Below, in pieces: positions 9,196-17,070 of a stretch of DNA of 64,000 nucleotides. The position numbers and the translations under genes were made by a program. Source of the DNA: Streptomyces marispadix (GTDB lineage: Bacteria > Actinomycetota > Actinomycetes > Streptomycetales > Streptomycetaceae); NCBI RefSeq assembly GCF_022524345.1, contig NZ_JAKWJU010000002.1, forward strand, positions 3,944,501 through 4,008,500, given 5' to 3'. The notes under the pieces were generated by a model that was not told the DNA's origin, did no database searches, and saw only the letters and a program-made list of their open reading frames with translations. Within the stretch, counting starts at the first letter, position 1. Every line of letters starts with the position of its first letter.

Positions 9196-10809
9196 TCACC
9201 GTCCTTCGAGGCGGAAGAAGGAGGTCACCGTGCGGAACATGATCCGTACGTCCTGCCACAGCGACCACGTCTCGATGTAGTGGTTGTCGAAGCGCGCCCG
9301 GTCCTCGATCGAGGTGTTGCCGCGCAGCCCGTGCACCTGCGCGAGGCCGGTGATGCCGACGGGGGAGCGGTGCCGCTCGGCGTAGCCGGGCAGCTCCTCG
9401 CTGAACTGCTGCACGAAGTACGGGCGTTCGGGACGCGGTCCCACGAGGCTCATGTCGCCGCGCAGCACGTTCCACAGCTGCGGCAGCTCGTCCAGCGACG
9501 TGCGGCGCAGCAGCCTGCCCACCGCGCTCATGCGCTCGTCGCCCGCGACGCTCCACAGCGTCGCCGATTCCTTCTCGTCCGCGGGCCGCAGCGTGCGGAA
9601 CTTCAGCAAGGTGAACGGGCCGCCGCCCAGGCCCACCCGTTCCTGACGGAAGATCACCCCCGGCCCGTCCGAGAGCCGTACGGCCAGCGCGCACAGCGCC
9701 AGCAGCGGCGCCGCGACGACGAGCGCCGGTACGACCAGCGCCAGATCCAGCAGACGCTTGCGCCAGCTCCAGCCGGTGCCGGGGCACTCCAGGGACAGCC
9801 GCCTGCATGAGAAGCCCCACACATGGGACGGGCCGCCCTCGTGCGTTCCGTGTACGCCCACCGCGCAGCCGGGCCTCACGAGCCAGCCGGTCACGCCGCG
9901 TTCGCCCAACGCCCTTGCCAGCAGGGCGTTCTGGGGTTCCTCCCAGGGGGAGCGCAGGAAGACCGCGTCCCGGACGGTGTTCTGGATGACGGCCCTGGTC
10001 ACGTCCTCCAGCACTACGACCACGGGCAGCGGGGCGTCGTCGCGCTTGTCGTCGCCGGTGTCCGCGTCGGCGGAGGGGCCGCCGTCGAGGCCGTCGTCCG
10101 TGTCAGTCGAGCCGACGAGATCGACGTAGCCCACGGGACGCAGTCCGTAGCGGGGGTGTTCGGAGAAGACACCGGCGACGGTACGGGCCAGCCGTCCGTT
10201 GCCGACGACGAGCGCGGGGCGTGGTCTCCGCCGCGCCCTCGCCCGCCGCAGGCCGTGCACGAGGGAGCGGGCCACGCCTGTGAGCGCCGAGTTCGCGGCG
10301 ATCGCCGCGAGCAGGACGATCCACGTCAGTGCCGACGGCCGGTCGAGGGCCGCGAGGAGAGCGGCGCCCACGCACCAGACCACGGCGGCACGTGCGGCGA
10401 CGGCCGGGAGTTCGTCGAGCGCGTAGGTCCGAAGGCCCGGACGGTACAACCCGGCCTGGGCGTTGAGCGCGAGGGCGCCGCCCACGACGGGCCCCAGCAG
10501 CAGCGCGTCGGCGTGTGCGCCGCCGGCGCCCGCGACTACGGCTGCCACGACGGCCGCGCCCGATGCCGCATCGGCGACGGCGAGCGCCGCCGCACCACGG
10601 TGGCGCAGACGGAGCAGATTGCGGCGCCTGCGCAGCGTGCCCACGGGCGCAGGTACGTTCCGGTCGGCTGCCTGCGGAGACCGCAGGGCGACACCGCCCT
10701 CGGCCGTCCCGGAGGCCGGGCCGACCACAGGCGCGGGCCCCGATTCCGTGTCCGGCCGGGTCGCCACGCGTGCGCCACGGGCTCCTTCTTCTCTGCTGTC
10801 CGTCGTCAT
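9196..10809 (-). CDS. Polyprenyl-phosphate sugar-1-phosphate transferase (exopolysaccharide initiating enzyme)
   Basis: The 537-residue protein has the usual two-part plan: an N-terminal half with about four to five membrane helices and a CoA-binding-like domain (LVVGNGRLARTVAGVF), and a C-terminal bacterial sugar-transferase catalytic domain. The latter shows the segments FRQERVGLGGGPFTLLKFRTL, RRTSLDELPQLWNVLRGDMS, LVGPRPERPYF and ITGLAQVHGLRGNTS. This family loads the first sugar phosphate onto undecaprenyl phosphate and so starts repeat-unit assembly. It overlaps the upstream glycosyltransferase by ATGA at 10806-10809. Whether the first sugar is glucose or galactose cannot be told. Confidence 0.9.
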   Translation of the reverse strand: MTTDSREEGARGARVATRPDTESGPAPVVGPASGTAEGGVALRSPQAADRNVPAPVGTLRRRRNLLRLRHRGAAALAVADAASGAAVVAAVVAGAGGAHADALLLGPVVGGALALNAQAGLYRPGLRTYALDELPAVAARAAVVWCVGAALLAALDRPSALTWIVLLAAIAANSALTGVARSLVHGLRRARARRRPRPALVVGNGRLARTVAGVFSEHPRYGLRPVGYVDLVGSTDTDDGLDGGPSADADTGDDKRDDAPLPVVVVLEDVTRAVIQNTVRDAVFLRSPWEEPQNALLARALGERGVTGWLVRPGCAVGVHGTHEGGPSHVWGFSCRRLSLECPGTGWSWRKRLLDLALVVPALVVAAPLLALCALAVRLSDGPGVIFRQERVGLGGGPFTLLKFRTLRPADEKESATLWSVAGDERMSAVGRLLRRTSLDELPQLWNVLRGDMSLVGPRPERPYFVQQFSEELPGYAERHRSPVGITGLAQVHGLRGNTSIEDRARFDNHYIETWSLWQDVRIMFRTVTSFFRLEGR

Positions 10810-11972
10810 CGCGCCGCCCGCCCTGTGCCGAACCGGACGCGGGTGTCGAGCAGTTCGCGGTAGAGCCGAGTGACGGACGCCGCCGTCCGCCGTACGTCGA
10901 AGTCGGCACGTACGTGCTTGCGCGCGGCCTCGCCCAGGAAGTCCCTCAGCTCCGGCTCACGCAGCAGATGTGTGACCGCTCCGGCGAGGGCGCGTGGATC
11001 TTCGGGCGGCACCAGGGACGTCTCCTGCTGTCCGGGCGGCAGGCACTCGCGAGCCCCGCCCACATCGGTGACGACTACCGGCCGGCCGCAGGCCATCGCT
11101 TCGAGCGGCGTGAGCGCCATCCCCTCCCAGCGGGACGGCAGTACGACCAGATCGGCCGCCGCGTACCAGCGGCCGACCTCGTCGCTCGCACCGGCGAACA
11201 GCACCCGCCGGGGGGCCGACCCGCTCAGCTCCCGCCGGTCGGGCCCGTCTCCCACGAGCACCAGCCAGGCCCCCGGCACCTCCTCCGCGATGTGCCGCCA
11301 GGCGTCCAGCAGGACCCGCTGGCCCTTCTGCCTGCACAGCCGCCCTACGCACACCACGAGCGCCGCGTCCGAGGGGACTCCGCTCAGCAGGGTCAACTCC
11401 CGCCGCGCGGCTGCCCGTTCGCATGGCTCGGCCTCCGGTACGCCGTTGTGGATCACGGACCACCTCGCCGCGATCCCGGCGCCCTCTCCCGTGCGGCGCT
11501 CCGCCTCGCTCACGCACAGGACCCGGTCCGTCCAGCGCGCCGCCCGGCGCTCCCATGCGCGGGCGAGGCGTGCGGTGGCGCCTTCGACGGCCTCGAAGGA
11601 CCAGGCGTGCGGCTGGTACACGGTGGGCACCGCGCCGCGCAGTGCCAGCCTCGCGGCGAGCCCCGCCTTGGCGCTGTGCGCGTGTACGACATCGGGGCGT
11701 ACGCGCCGGACCAGCCGCCCGGCACGCAGGGTCTCGGCCGCGATGTGCGGGCCCAACTCCCTTACGGCGGGCCATCGTTCCACCTGGGCGCCCGCCGCCG
11801 CGGCCTGCCGCGGGAGGCTTCCGCCCTCCGGGCAGGCCACTACGGCACGGGTGCTCTCCCGCATCTGGGCCCCGGCCAGTTCGGCAACGACCCTCGCCAC
11901 CCCGCCCTCGACCGGTTGTGCCAGATGCAGGACCGTGAGCCGGCCTGTCTCTTCTCTACGCTGCGAATGCAC
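10806..11972 (-). CDS. GT4-family glycosyltransferase, first gene of the tight operon
   Basis: The protein (388 residues) shows the GT4 features VLHLAQPVEGGVARVVAELA, IHNGVPEAEP, LVVCVGRLCRQKGQRVLLDAW and the donor-site stretch SRWEGMALTPLEAMACGRPVV with its E-x7-E spacing. It starts with GTG at 11972, supported by a GAGGAG ribosome site 8 bases upstream. It probably extends the lipid-linked repeat unit. It lies 87 bases downstream of the exported-protein gene, so both may share a transcript, and it overlaps the next gene by four bases. Confidence 0.85.
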   Translation of the reverse strand: MHSQRREETGRLTVLHLAQPVEGGVARVVAELAGAQMRESTRAVVACPEGGSLPRQAAAAGAQVERWPAVRELGPHIAAETLRAGRLVRRVRPDVVHAHSAKAGLAARLALRGAVPTVYQPHAWSFEAVEGATARLARAWERRAARWTDRVLCVSEAERRTGEGAGIAARWSVIHNGVPEAEPCERAAARRELTLLSGVPSDAALVVCVGRLCRQKGQRVLLDAWRHIAEEVPGAWLVLVGDGPDRRELSGSAPRRVLFAGASDEVGRWYAAADLVVLPSRWEGMALTPLEAMACGRPVVVTDVGGARECLPPGQQETSLVPPEDPRALAGAVTHLLREPELRDFLGEAARKHVRADFDVRRTAASVTRLYRELLDTRVRFGTGRAAR

Positions 11973-12059
11973 CCGGACGTCTCCTCAACGTCGCTGCCGT
12001 ACAGGCTTGTCGGCGGAAGGGAATGCTGGGGGATCTGGGTATCTGGGAACTGCCGGGAA

Positions 12060-13175
12060 TCAGCGGCGGGCGTCGACCTCCGCGTGTAGCGCACCGAGCA
12101 GATAGTCGTCGCCGCCGGAGGCGAAGCGGAATTGGAGGCGGTTGCCTCCGGAACGGAGCGCTTCCCGTGCGTCGAATACGTCGGAGTCGTATCCGAGCGT
12201 GTTCCGGTGCGCGGGAACGCGCCCGGCGACCTCACGTCCGAGGTCGGTGATCGTCGAATTGAACAAGTCGTCACGGGAGTTCGCCGAATTCGAGATCCGG
12301 GTGCCCGCACGCTTGTCGGCGGACAGCGTGAGCGATTCGCCTCCCACGCCCCGGTCGCCGTCGTATCCGACGACACCCACCGAACCCCCGGCGCCCGAGG
12401 GGAAGTTCATCGCACGCGACGCCACGGGCATTCCGCCGGAATGCCGCTCCGACGCCGCGAGCCCGTCCCAGACGCTCAGATGACGCAGCGGCGCCTTCTT
12501 GTCCTCGTAGGCCACGACCAGCGTCCAGCCGCCCCACGCGCCGGCCTTGGAACGGCCCATCGCCACATTGAGCTGCGCCACCGTGTACACGCCGGGGCCG
12601 CTTCTGCGCACCAGCGGCGTCACGTTCGCCGAGGCCTGGTAGGCGTCCGCCCCGTCGTCGCGGCGGTGGGTGCGTACCGTGTCCGCTTTGACCGCGCGGT
12701 ACGAGCCGCGCGGCTCGGACATCAGCACCCTGCCGTTGTCCTTGGCCGGTTTCACCTCGCCCACGCGGAGGTTGCCGCCCCAGTAGAGCCGCGCGTAGGA
12801 GACCTCGGAGTTCTTCGGCAGGCGCAGTCTCGCGCGGGTCGAGTTGTAGGTGTCCGGGTCGCGGTCGACGTCGGAGTAGAACATGTCGTAGCCGTCGTTG
12901 CGGCCCGCACCGCCGCTCTGGGCCGAGCCGCACGAGGCGGCGTCAGCGCCCGTCTTCCGGCAGGTGATCGAGGCGTTCGCGGCCGTCGCGATCCCCCCGT
13001 GACGCGTCGAGTGATAGCGCTCCTGGAGCGCCTGGCCCGTCTTCTGCGGCGCGGGGTCCGGCGCCGACGAGGGGTTCGGCGCCGGCGTCGCCTGCGGGGA
13101 AAGCGACACTGTCGCTGCCGCGCATAGCACCGCGCAGCTCAGGCCGCGTGCCGCTGATTTCCTGATGCCCACCAT
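12060..13175 (-). CDS. Secreted surface-type protein of unknown function (DUF3344-like)
   Basis: The 371-residue product starts with a short basic segment and a hydrophobic stretch (ARGLSCAVLCAAATVSLSP), so it is probably secreted. The mature part begins after a Pro/Ala spacer and continues with RYHSTRHGGIATAANASITC, a pattern I associate with exported actinobacterial proteins of the DUF3344/DUF11 type; two Cys near the N-terminus may pair. It is probably a beta-rich extracellular domain without recognisable catalytic residues. Its position immediately upstream of the polysaccharide operon on the same strand suggests cell-surface work, which is inference. A GGAG ribosome site precedes the ATG. 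Confidence 0.6.
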   Translation of the reverse strand: MVGIRKSAARGLSCAVLCAAATVSLSPQATPAPNPSSAPDPAPQKTGQALQERYHSTRHGGIATAANASITCRKTGADAASCGSAQSGGAGRNDGYDMFYSDVDRDPDTYNSTRARLRLPKNSEVSYARLYWGGNLRVGEVKPAKDNGRVLMSEPRGSYRAVKADTVRTHRRDDGADAYQASANVTPLVRRSGPGVYTVAQLNVAMGRSKAGAWGGWTLVVAYEDKKAPLRHLSVWDGLAASERHSGGMPVASRAMNFPSGAGGSVGVVGYDGDRGVGGESLTLSADKRAGTRISNSANSRDDLFNSTITDLGREVAGRVPAHRNTLGYDSDVFDAREALRSGGNRLQFRFASGGDDYLLGALHAEVDARR

Positions 13176-13352
13176 TGATGACTCCGTCTCCCGTCACGAA
13201 ACAGAGCGACCTTTACAAAGGCGGTCGTTGAAGTTCCGGTGGCGCGCCGGTCATCTTTACCTTTTCACTGACTAGCGGGCACTCAATGGAGCGCATGCAG
13301 CCGAACAGGCCACCGAGCCGGCCCGGACGAATGCTCGGTTAAGGTCGGCCGT

Positions 13353-13878
13353 ATGTCGCTCACATTCGAGACGGACCCGTCCATCACTGCTCAACTACGC
13401 GACGGGCTGTGCGCGTTGTGGGCGGCCGTGACCAATGCGGACGGTGCCGTCGGCTTCGTGCCGCCTATCACAGAGGAGGAGATACGGCCCGACCTGCTCG
13501 CACATCTGGCCTCCGTCGACGCGGGCCGTACGCGCATGCTCATCGGCCGCGACGGGGACGGCACGATCGTCGCGGGCGCCTTTCTCGCCCTCAACGCACA
13601 CCGGCTCAAGCGCCACTGGTGCTCGGTCTACACGGTGATGGTGCACCCCCTCGCTCCAGGGCAACGGCCACGGAAGGGAACTGATGGCCGAGGTCGAGAA
13701 GGTGGCGAGAGGCATGGAGGGCATCACGGCGCTGCGGCTCACCTGCCGGGGCGGGCTCGGTCTGGAGCGGTTCTACGCCGGCTGCGGATACCGCGAGGTC
13801 GGGCGGCTGCCGGGGGCGATCAAGGTGGCCGACGGCGATCTACGGGACGACGTCACGCTGTGGCTTCAGCTCACGTAG
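13353..13878 (+). pseudogene. GNAT N-acetyltransferase split by a one-base frameshift
   Basis: The first frame (from ATG 13353, with TTAAGG upstream) reads as a GNAT N-terminal half up to CSVYTVMVHP. The acetyl-CoA loop and C-terminus continue in the next frame and end at 13878 (GLGLERFYAGCGYREVGRLP, LWLQLT). If the run of five C at 13646-13650 is shortened by one, the protein reads through as VHPSLQGNGHGRELMAEVE, which restores the Q/R-x-x-G-x-G/A acetyl-CoA motif and gives 174 residues. So there is either a real inactivating insertion or a sequence error. Without correction the first frame continues to 14027 as nonsense. Substrate unknown. Confidence 0.8.
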
Positions 13879-13914
13879 GGCGCCGGCGGTCGCGGCCGGG
13901 GCTCCTCCCGCTCC

Positions 13915-13960
13915 TCCCGTACGGTCCGCTTCTCCCGTACGGTCCGCTCCTCCCGTACGG
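13915..13960. repeat. 18-bp tandem repeat, about 2.6 copies
   Basis: The unit TCCCGTACGGTCCGCTTC starts at 13915 and 13933 with one change, and a partial third copy starts at 13951. It lies in the 254-base gap between the frameshifted GNAT gene and the small membrane-protein gene; nothing else is evident in that gap. Confidence 0.6.
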
Positions 13961-14132
13961 CCCGGCCGAAGCGCGGCACGGGCATGGGCGAAGGGGCCGG
14001 GAAGATCGCCCGCGGCGCTGTGTTTGACTTGACGGAGCGCGACGCGCAGTCCGCGCACGCCGCGCGTCAGGGCCCGGAGCCGCACCGCGGCCCGCTGCCC
14101 CCGAATCACCGAGAAGTCCGGAGAAGACCCCC

Positions 14133-14423
14133 GTGAGCAGCAAGTCGCACGCAACGCTCCGCTACACCGCCATGCGCGCCGGCGTCTTCGCCGGCTGCCT
14201 CGTCGTCGTCGCGGTCCTCGCGTACACCGGGATCATCCCCGAGGGCATCGGCAGCTCCAACCCGCTGTGGGTCGTGCTGCTGGCGCTCGTGGTCTCGGCG
14301 CCGATCAGCTTCGTGCTGCTGCGCAAGCAGCGCGACGCGATGTCCGAGCAGATCGCGGACGGAGTCGGCCGCGCGAAGGAGCGGTTGACGGCGAATCAGA
14401 GCCAGGAGGACGGCGTCGCGTAG
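14133..14423 (+). CDS. Small two-helix membrane protein (DUF4229-like)
   Basis: The 96-residue product starts with GTG after a GAGAAGA ribosome site. It has two hydrophobic helices (GVFAGCLVVVAVLAYTGII and NPLWVVLLALVVSAPISFVLL) followed by a charged cytoplasmic tail with LLRKQRDAMSEQIADGV. This matches the small DUF4229 family of Streptomyces, whose function is unknown. It is a stand-alone gene followed by a 238-base gap. Confidence 0.65.
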   Translation: MSSKSHATLRYTAMRAGVFAGCLVVVAVLAYTGIIPEGIGSSNPLWVVLLALVVSAPISFVLLRKQRDAMSEQIADGVGRAKERLTANQSQEDGVA

Positions 14424-14492
14424 CGCCGGATCGGCAGACGGCCGAAGCCATACGCGAACACTGCGGCCCTGTGTCCGTTCTGTTGATGTATG

Positions 14493-14511
14493 CGAATCCT
14501 GTACGGATTCG
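14493..14511. promoter_or_regulatory. Inverted repeat CGAATCC-N5-GGATTCG
   Basis: A perfect 7-bp inverted repeat with a 5-base centre lies 70 bases after the DUF4229-like gene and 150 bases before the symporter gene. It could be a weak terminator of the first or an operator of the second; the sequence does not decide. Confidence 0.35.
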
Positions 14512-14661
14512 GGGCGGCACGTAAGGCTCGTCACATTCTCCTGACACTCCGCCGGGAATGAGCGGTGCCCGGCGGCACGTTGTCGGTGCTCGTAAGCCCG
14601 TGGCGGAAACTCCTTTCCGGGAAGCGAATGCCACTGCCGAGCCATCGAGCGGGAGTTTGAC

Positions 14662-16107
14662 GTGCCGTCGTCCGCAGAAACCCCGGAGCCCTCCGGAAAC
14701 TCCGAGTCCCCCAGAAGCCCGAAGTCCTCCGTGGCGCCGAAGGCCCCCGATGCCACTGAGCCGCCCGGCACGGCCTCGACGCCGTCCGGCACGGCGGAAC
14801 GTACGACGAAGCCTCAAGGCCGAGGCCGCATACCGAAGGTCCCCTTCTGGGCGCAGATCCTGGCGGGACTAGTCCTCGGCGTACTGCTGGGCCGGCTCGT
14901 CCGCGACGGCGACGTCGCATGGCTCGGGGCCGCGCTCACCAAGACCGGCGAGATCTTCGTGCAGTTGCTCAAGCTCGCCGTCGGGCCGCTCGTCTTCTTC
15001 GCGATCATGGTCTCGATCACGAACCTGCGGAACGTGCACAACGCGGCCCGCCTCGCGACGCGCACCCTGCTGTGGTTCATGGCCACCTCGCTGATCGCCG
15101 TGGCCATCGGGCTCCTCATCGGGCTCGTCACCGACCCCGGTTCGGGCACGGGACTCTCGGGCGACGACGCGGCCAAGCCCGAGGAGTCCGGCTCCTGGCT
15201 GGACTTCCTCACCGGGATCATCCCGACCGACGTCATCACGCCCTTCACCGAACTCCAGGTGCTCCAGATCGTCTTCATGGCGGCCGTCGCCGGAGTCGCC
15301 GCCCTCAAGCTCGGCGAGAAGGCGGCGCCGCTGCTCTCCGTCGGCGAGGCCGTGCTCGCCCTGCTCCAGAAGGCGCTGTGGTGGATCATCCGCCTCGCGC
15401 CGATCGGCACGGTGGGCCTCATCGGCACCGCGATCAAGGACTACGGCTGGGACCTCGTCGGCAAGTACGCCACGTTCACCGCCGACGTCTACATCGGCTG
15501 CGCTCTCGTACTCTTCGGCGTCTATCCGCTGCTGCTGGCCACCGTCGCGAAGGTCGACCCGCTCCAGTTCTTCCGCGGCGCCTGGCCCGCGATCCAACTG
15601 GCCTTCGTCTCCCGCTCGTCCGTGGGCACCATGCCCCTCACCCAGAAGGTCACCGAACGGCTCGGGGTGCCGCGTGAGTACGCCTCGTTCGCCGTGCCGT
15701 TCGGCTCGACGACGAAGATGGACGGCTGCGCCTCGATCTACCCGGCGATCGCCGCCGTCTTCATCGGCGAGTTCTACGGCGTCGATCTGGGCCTGCGCGA
15801 GTACCTGCTGATCGTCTTCGTCTCCGTCATCGGCTCCGCCGCCACCGCGGGCCTCACGGGCGCCACGGTCATGCTCACGCTCACCCTCTCCACGCTGGGG
15901 CTGCCGCTGGCGGGCGTCGGCCTGCTGCTGGCGATCGACCCGATCCTGGACATGATCCGTACGGCCACGAACGTCGCCGGGCAGTCGGTGATCCCCGTAC
16001 TGGTCTCGGCGCGGGAGCGGATTCTCGACCGCGACATGTACGCGAGCGCCCGTGGGGCAGAGTTGGACGCTTTCGAGCCTGAGGTGCGGCCAGCCGCGGC
16101 GGCGTAG
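14662..16107 (+). CDS. Dicarboxylate/amino acid:cation symporter (DAACS family)
   Basis: The 481-residue protein has a Ser/Pro/Thr-rich cytoplasmic N-terminus of about 55 residues and then the DAACS fold with eight helices and two re-entrant loops. The family hallmarks are a serine-rich HP1 loop (AFVSRSSVGTMPLTQKV) and the conserved TM7/HP2 region (FGSTTKMDGCASIYPAIAAV; GLTGATVMLTL). Members take up glutamate, aspartate or C4-dicarboxylates with Na+ or H+. The Asn-Met-Asp-Gly of glutamate transporters reads KMDG here, so the substrate is uncertain. A second member of the same family is encoded at 18404, but the two are not close copies. The start is GTG 14662. Confidence 0.85.
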   Translation: MPSSAETPEPSGNSESPRSPKSSVAPKAPDATEPPGTASTPSGTAERTTKPQGRGRIPKVPFWAQILAGLVLGVLLGRLVRDGDVAWLGAALTKTGEIFVQLLKLAVGPLVFFAIMVSITNLRNVHNAARLATRTLLWFMATSLIAVAIGLLIGLVTDPGSGTGLSGDDAAKPEESGSWLDFLTGIIPTDVITPFTELQVLQIVFMAAVAGVAALKLGEKAAPLLSVGEAVLALLQKALWWIIRLAPIGTVGLIGTAIKDYGWDLVGKYATFTADVYIGCALVLFGVYPLLLATVAKVDPLQFFRGAWPAIQLAFVSRSSVGTMPLTQKVTERLGVPREYASFAVPFGSTTKMDGCASIYPAIAAVFIGEFYGVDLGLREYLLIVFVSVIGSAATAGLTGATVMLTLTLSTLGLPLAGVGLLLAIDPILDMIRTATNVAGQSVIPVLVSARERILDRDMYASARGAELDAFEPEVRPAAAA

Positions 16108-16165
16108 CCAACCTGAGGCATCGGCGGCTGCCCGGCTCGACCGATCGCGAGCCGTGGTCGGCTCC

Positions 16166-16285
16166 GGTCACGAGGGGCCGAACCCGGCCGTCATCGGTCG
16201 ACCGGGGCCGCGCCGGCCCAAGCGCCGCATGATCACCGACGGACACGGAACCCCGCTGTCGCTGCGGCTGCTCACCCATGGCGGC
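16166..16285 (+). pseudogene. Remnant of an IS5-type transposase
   Basis: In one forward frame the bases read GHEGPNPAVIGRPGPRRPKR followed by MITDGHGTPLSLRLLTHG. This resembles the conserved stretch of IS5-group transposases around (G)NPTDRGKPGSKHHLITDGHGTPLA. Only about 38 codons are recognisable and the frame then runs into the 3' end of the opposing GntR gene. No terminal repeats are visible. It marks an old insertion at the left border of the tartrate cassette. Confidence 0.55.
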
Positions 16286-16969
16286 TCAGTCGGCCTGCGT
16301 ACCTTCGCGGTCTTCGAGCGCGGTGATGGCGGAGGCGGTCAGGCTGTGGATGATGTGGCCGCGCATGAGCTGGGCTGCCTCGGCAGCCTGGCCGGCCTTG
16401 ATGAGTTCAACGAGGTCGTGATGCTCCTGGAGGTCCCGCGTACGCGGTTCGTCGCCGGGCGGAAGTTCGAGGCCGAGGCGGCGGTAGCGGTCGGACTTGT
16501 CCCACAGGTCGTCCAGGAGGCGGATGAGAACGTCGTTGTGGGAGGCACGGTACAGCGCCTGATGAAAAGCGCGATGGGCGGTGAGCGCATCCTCGCCCCA
16601 CTGGCGCGTGACGGGGAGCAGGTTGTCGACCGCGGCTTGCATAGCGGAGATGTCCTCGGGAGTGCGCCGTGTCGCGGCGAGTTCGGCTGCTGTGGGATCC
16701 AGCGAGAGTCGTACCTCGAACAGTTGCCGCGCCTCCTCGGAGTTCATCGATGAGACCCGGACGTCGCGGTGGGTCTCGACGTCGACCAGCCCCTCGCTGC
16801 TGAGCCGCCTGATGGCCTCGCGTAGGGGCGTGATGCTCATGTTGAGAGAGCCGGCTAGTTCGTACTGGGCCAACCGTGAACCGGCCGGGATGGCGCCGGA
16901 GAGGATCTGGCGACGGAGCTCCGTGTAGGCAAGATCGCTCTTGCTGAGGAAAAGGTTCGTGCCTTCCAT
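16286..16969 (-). CDS. GntR-family regulator (FadR/FCD subgroup) of the tartrate cassette
   Basis: The 227-residue protein has an N-terminal winged helix (LAYTELRRQILSGAIPAGSRL, SITPLREAIRRLSSEGLV, residues about 12-75) and a C-terminal all-helical FCD ligand domain whose His residues (HRAFHQALYRASHND, DLQEHHDLVELI, RGHIIHSL) are the usual metal/ligand set. FCD regulators respond to small carboxylates. It is divergent from the D-tartrate dehydratase gene across a 101-base gap holding a symmetric operator (17036-17061), so it most likely represses both genes and is released by tartrate or its product. That ligand is inference. Confidence 0.88.
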   Translation of the reverse strand: MEGTNLFLSKSDLAYTELRRQILSGAIPAGSRLAQYELAGSLNMSITPLREAIRRLSSEGLVDVETHRDVRVSSMNSEEARQLFEVRLSLDPTAAELAATRRTPEDISAMQAAVDNLLPVTRQWGEDALTAHRAFHQALYRASHNDVLIRLLDDLWDKSDRYRRLGLELPPGDEPRTRDLQEHHDLVELIKAGQAAEAAQLMRGHIIHSLTASAITALEDREGTQAD

Positions 16970-17035
16970 CGCCCCTGCGAATCCTTCCCGACGTCGTAGC
17001 CCTTGACAGCGCCTCTCGGCCGTCTCACCCTAACA

Positions 17036-17061
17036 TTCTCGCAACTTATAAGATATGAGAA
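17036..17061. promoter_or_regulatory. Symmetric operator in the GntR / tarD divergent region
   Basis: The 26-base element reads TTCTC-N4-CTTATAAG-N4-GAGAA, an exactly symmetrical double inverted repeat around a central 8-bp palindrome. Its right arm runs into the GAGAAAGG ribosome site of the dehydratase gene (GTG at 17071), and the central TATAAG could serve as a -10 hexamer in either direction. It is the only strong dyad between the two divergent genes, so it is the likely binding site of the GntR protein. Confidence 0.65.
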
Positions 17062-17070
17062 AGGCCCCAC

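Noticed and set aside
13666..14027. C-terminal continuation of the GNAT gene in its first frame to 14027
   Set aside because: After about 13650 this frame is Arg/Gly/Leu-rich nonsense, while the GNAT homology continues in the next frame to 13878.
17004..17009. TTGACA as the -35 box of the tartrate dehydratase gene
   Set aside because: No acceptable -10 hexamer lies 16-19 bases downstream; the TAACAT at 17032 is 22 bases away.
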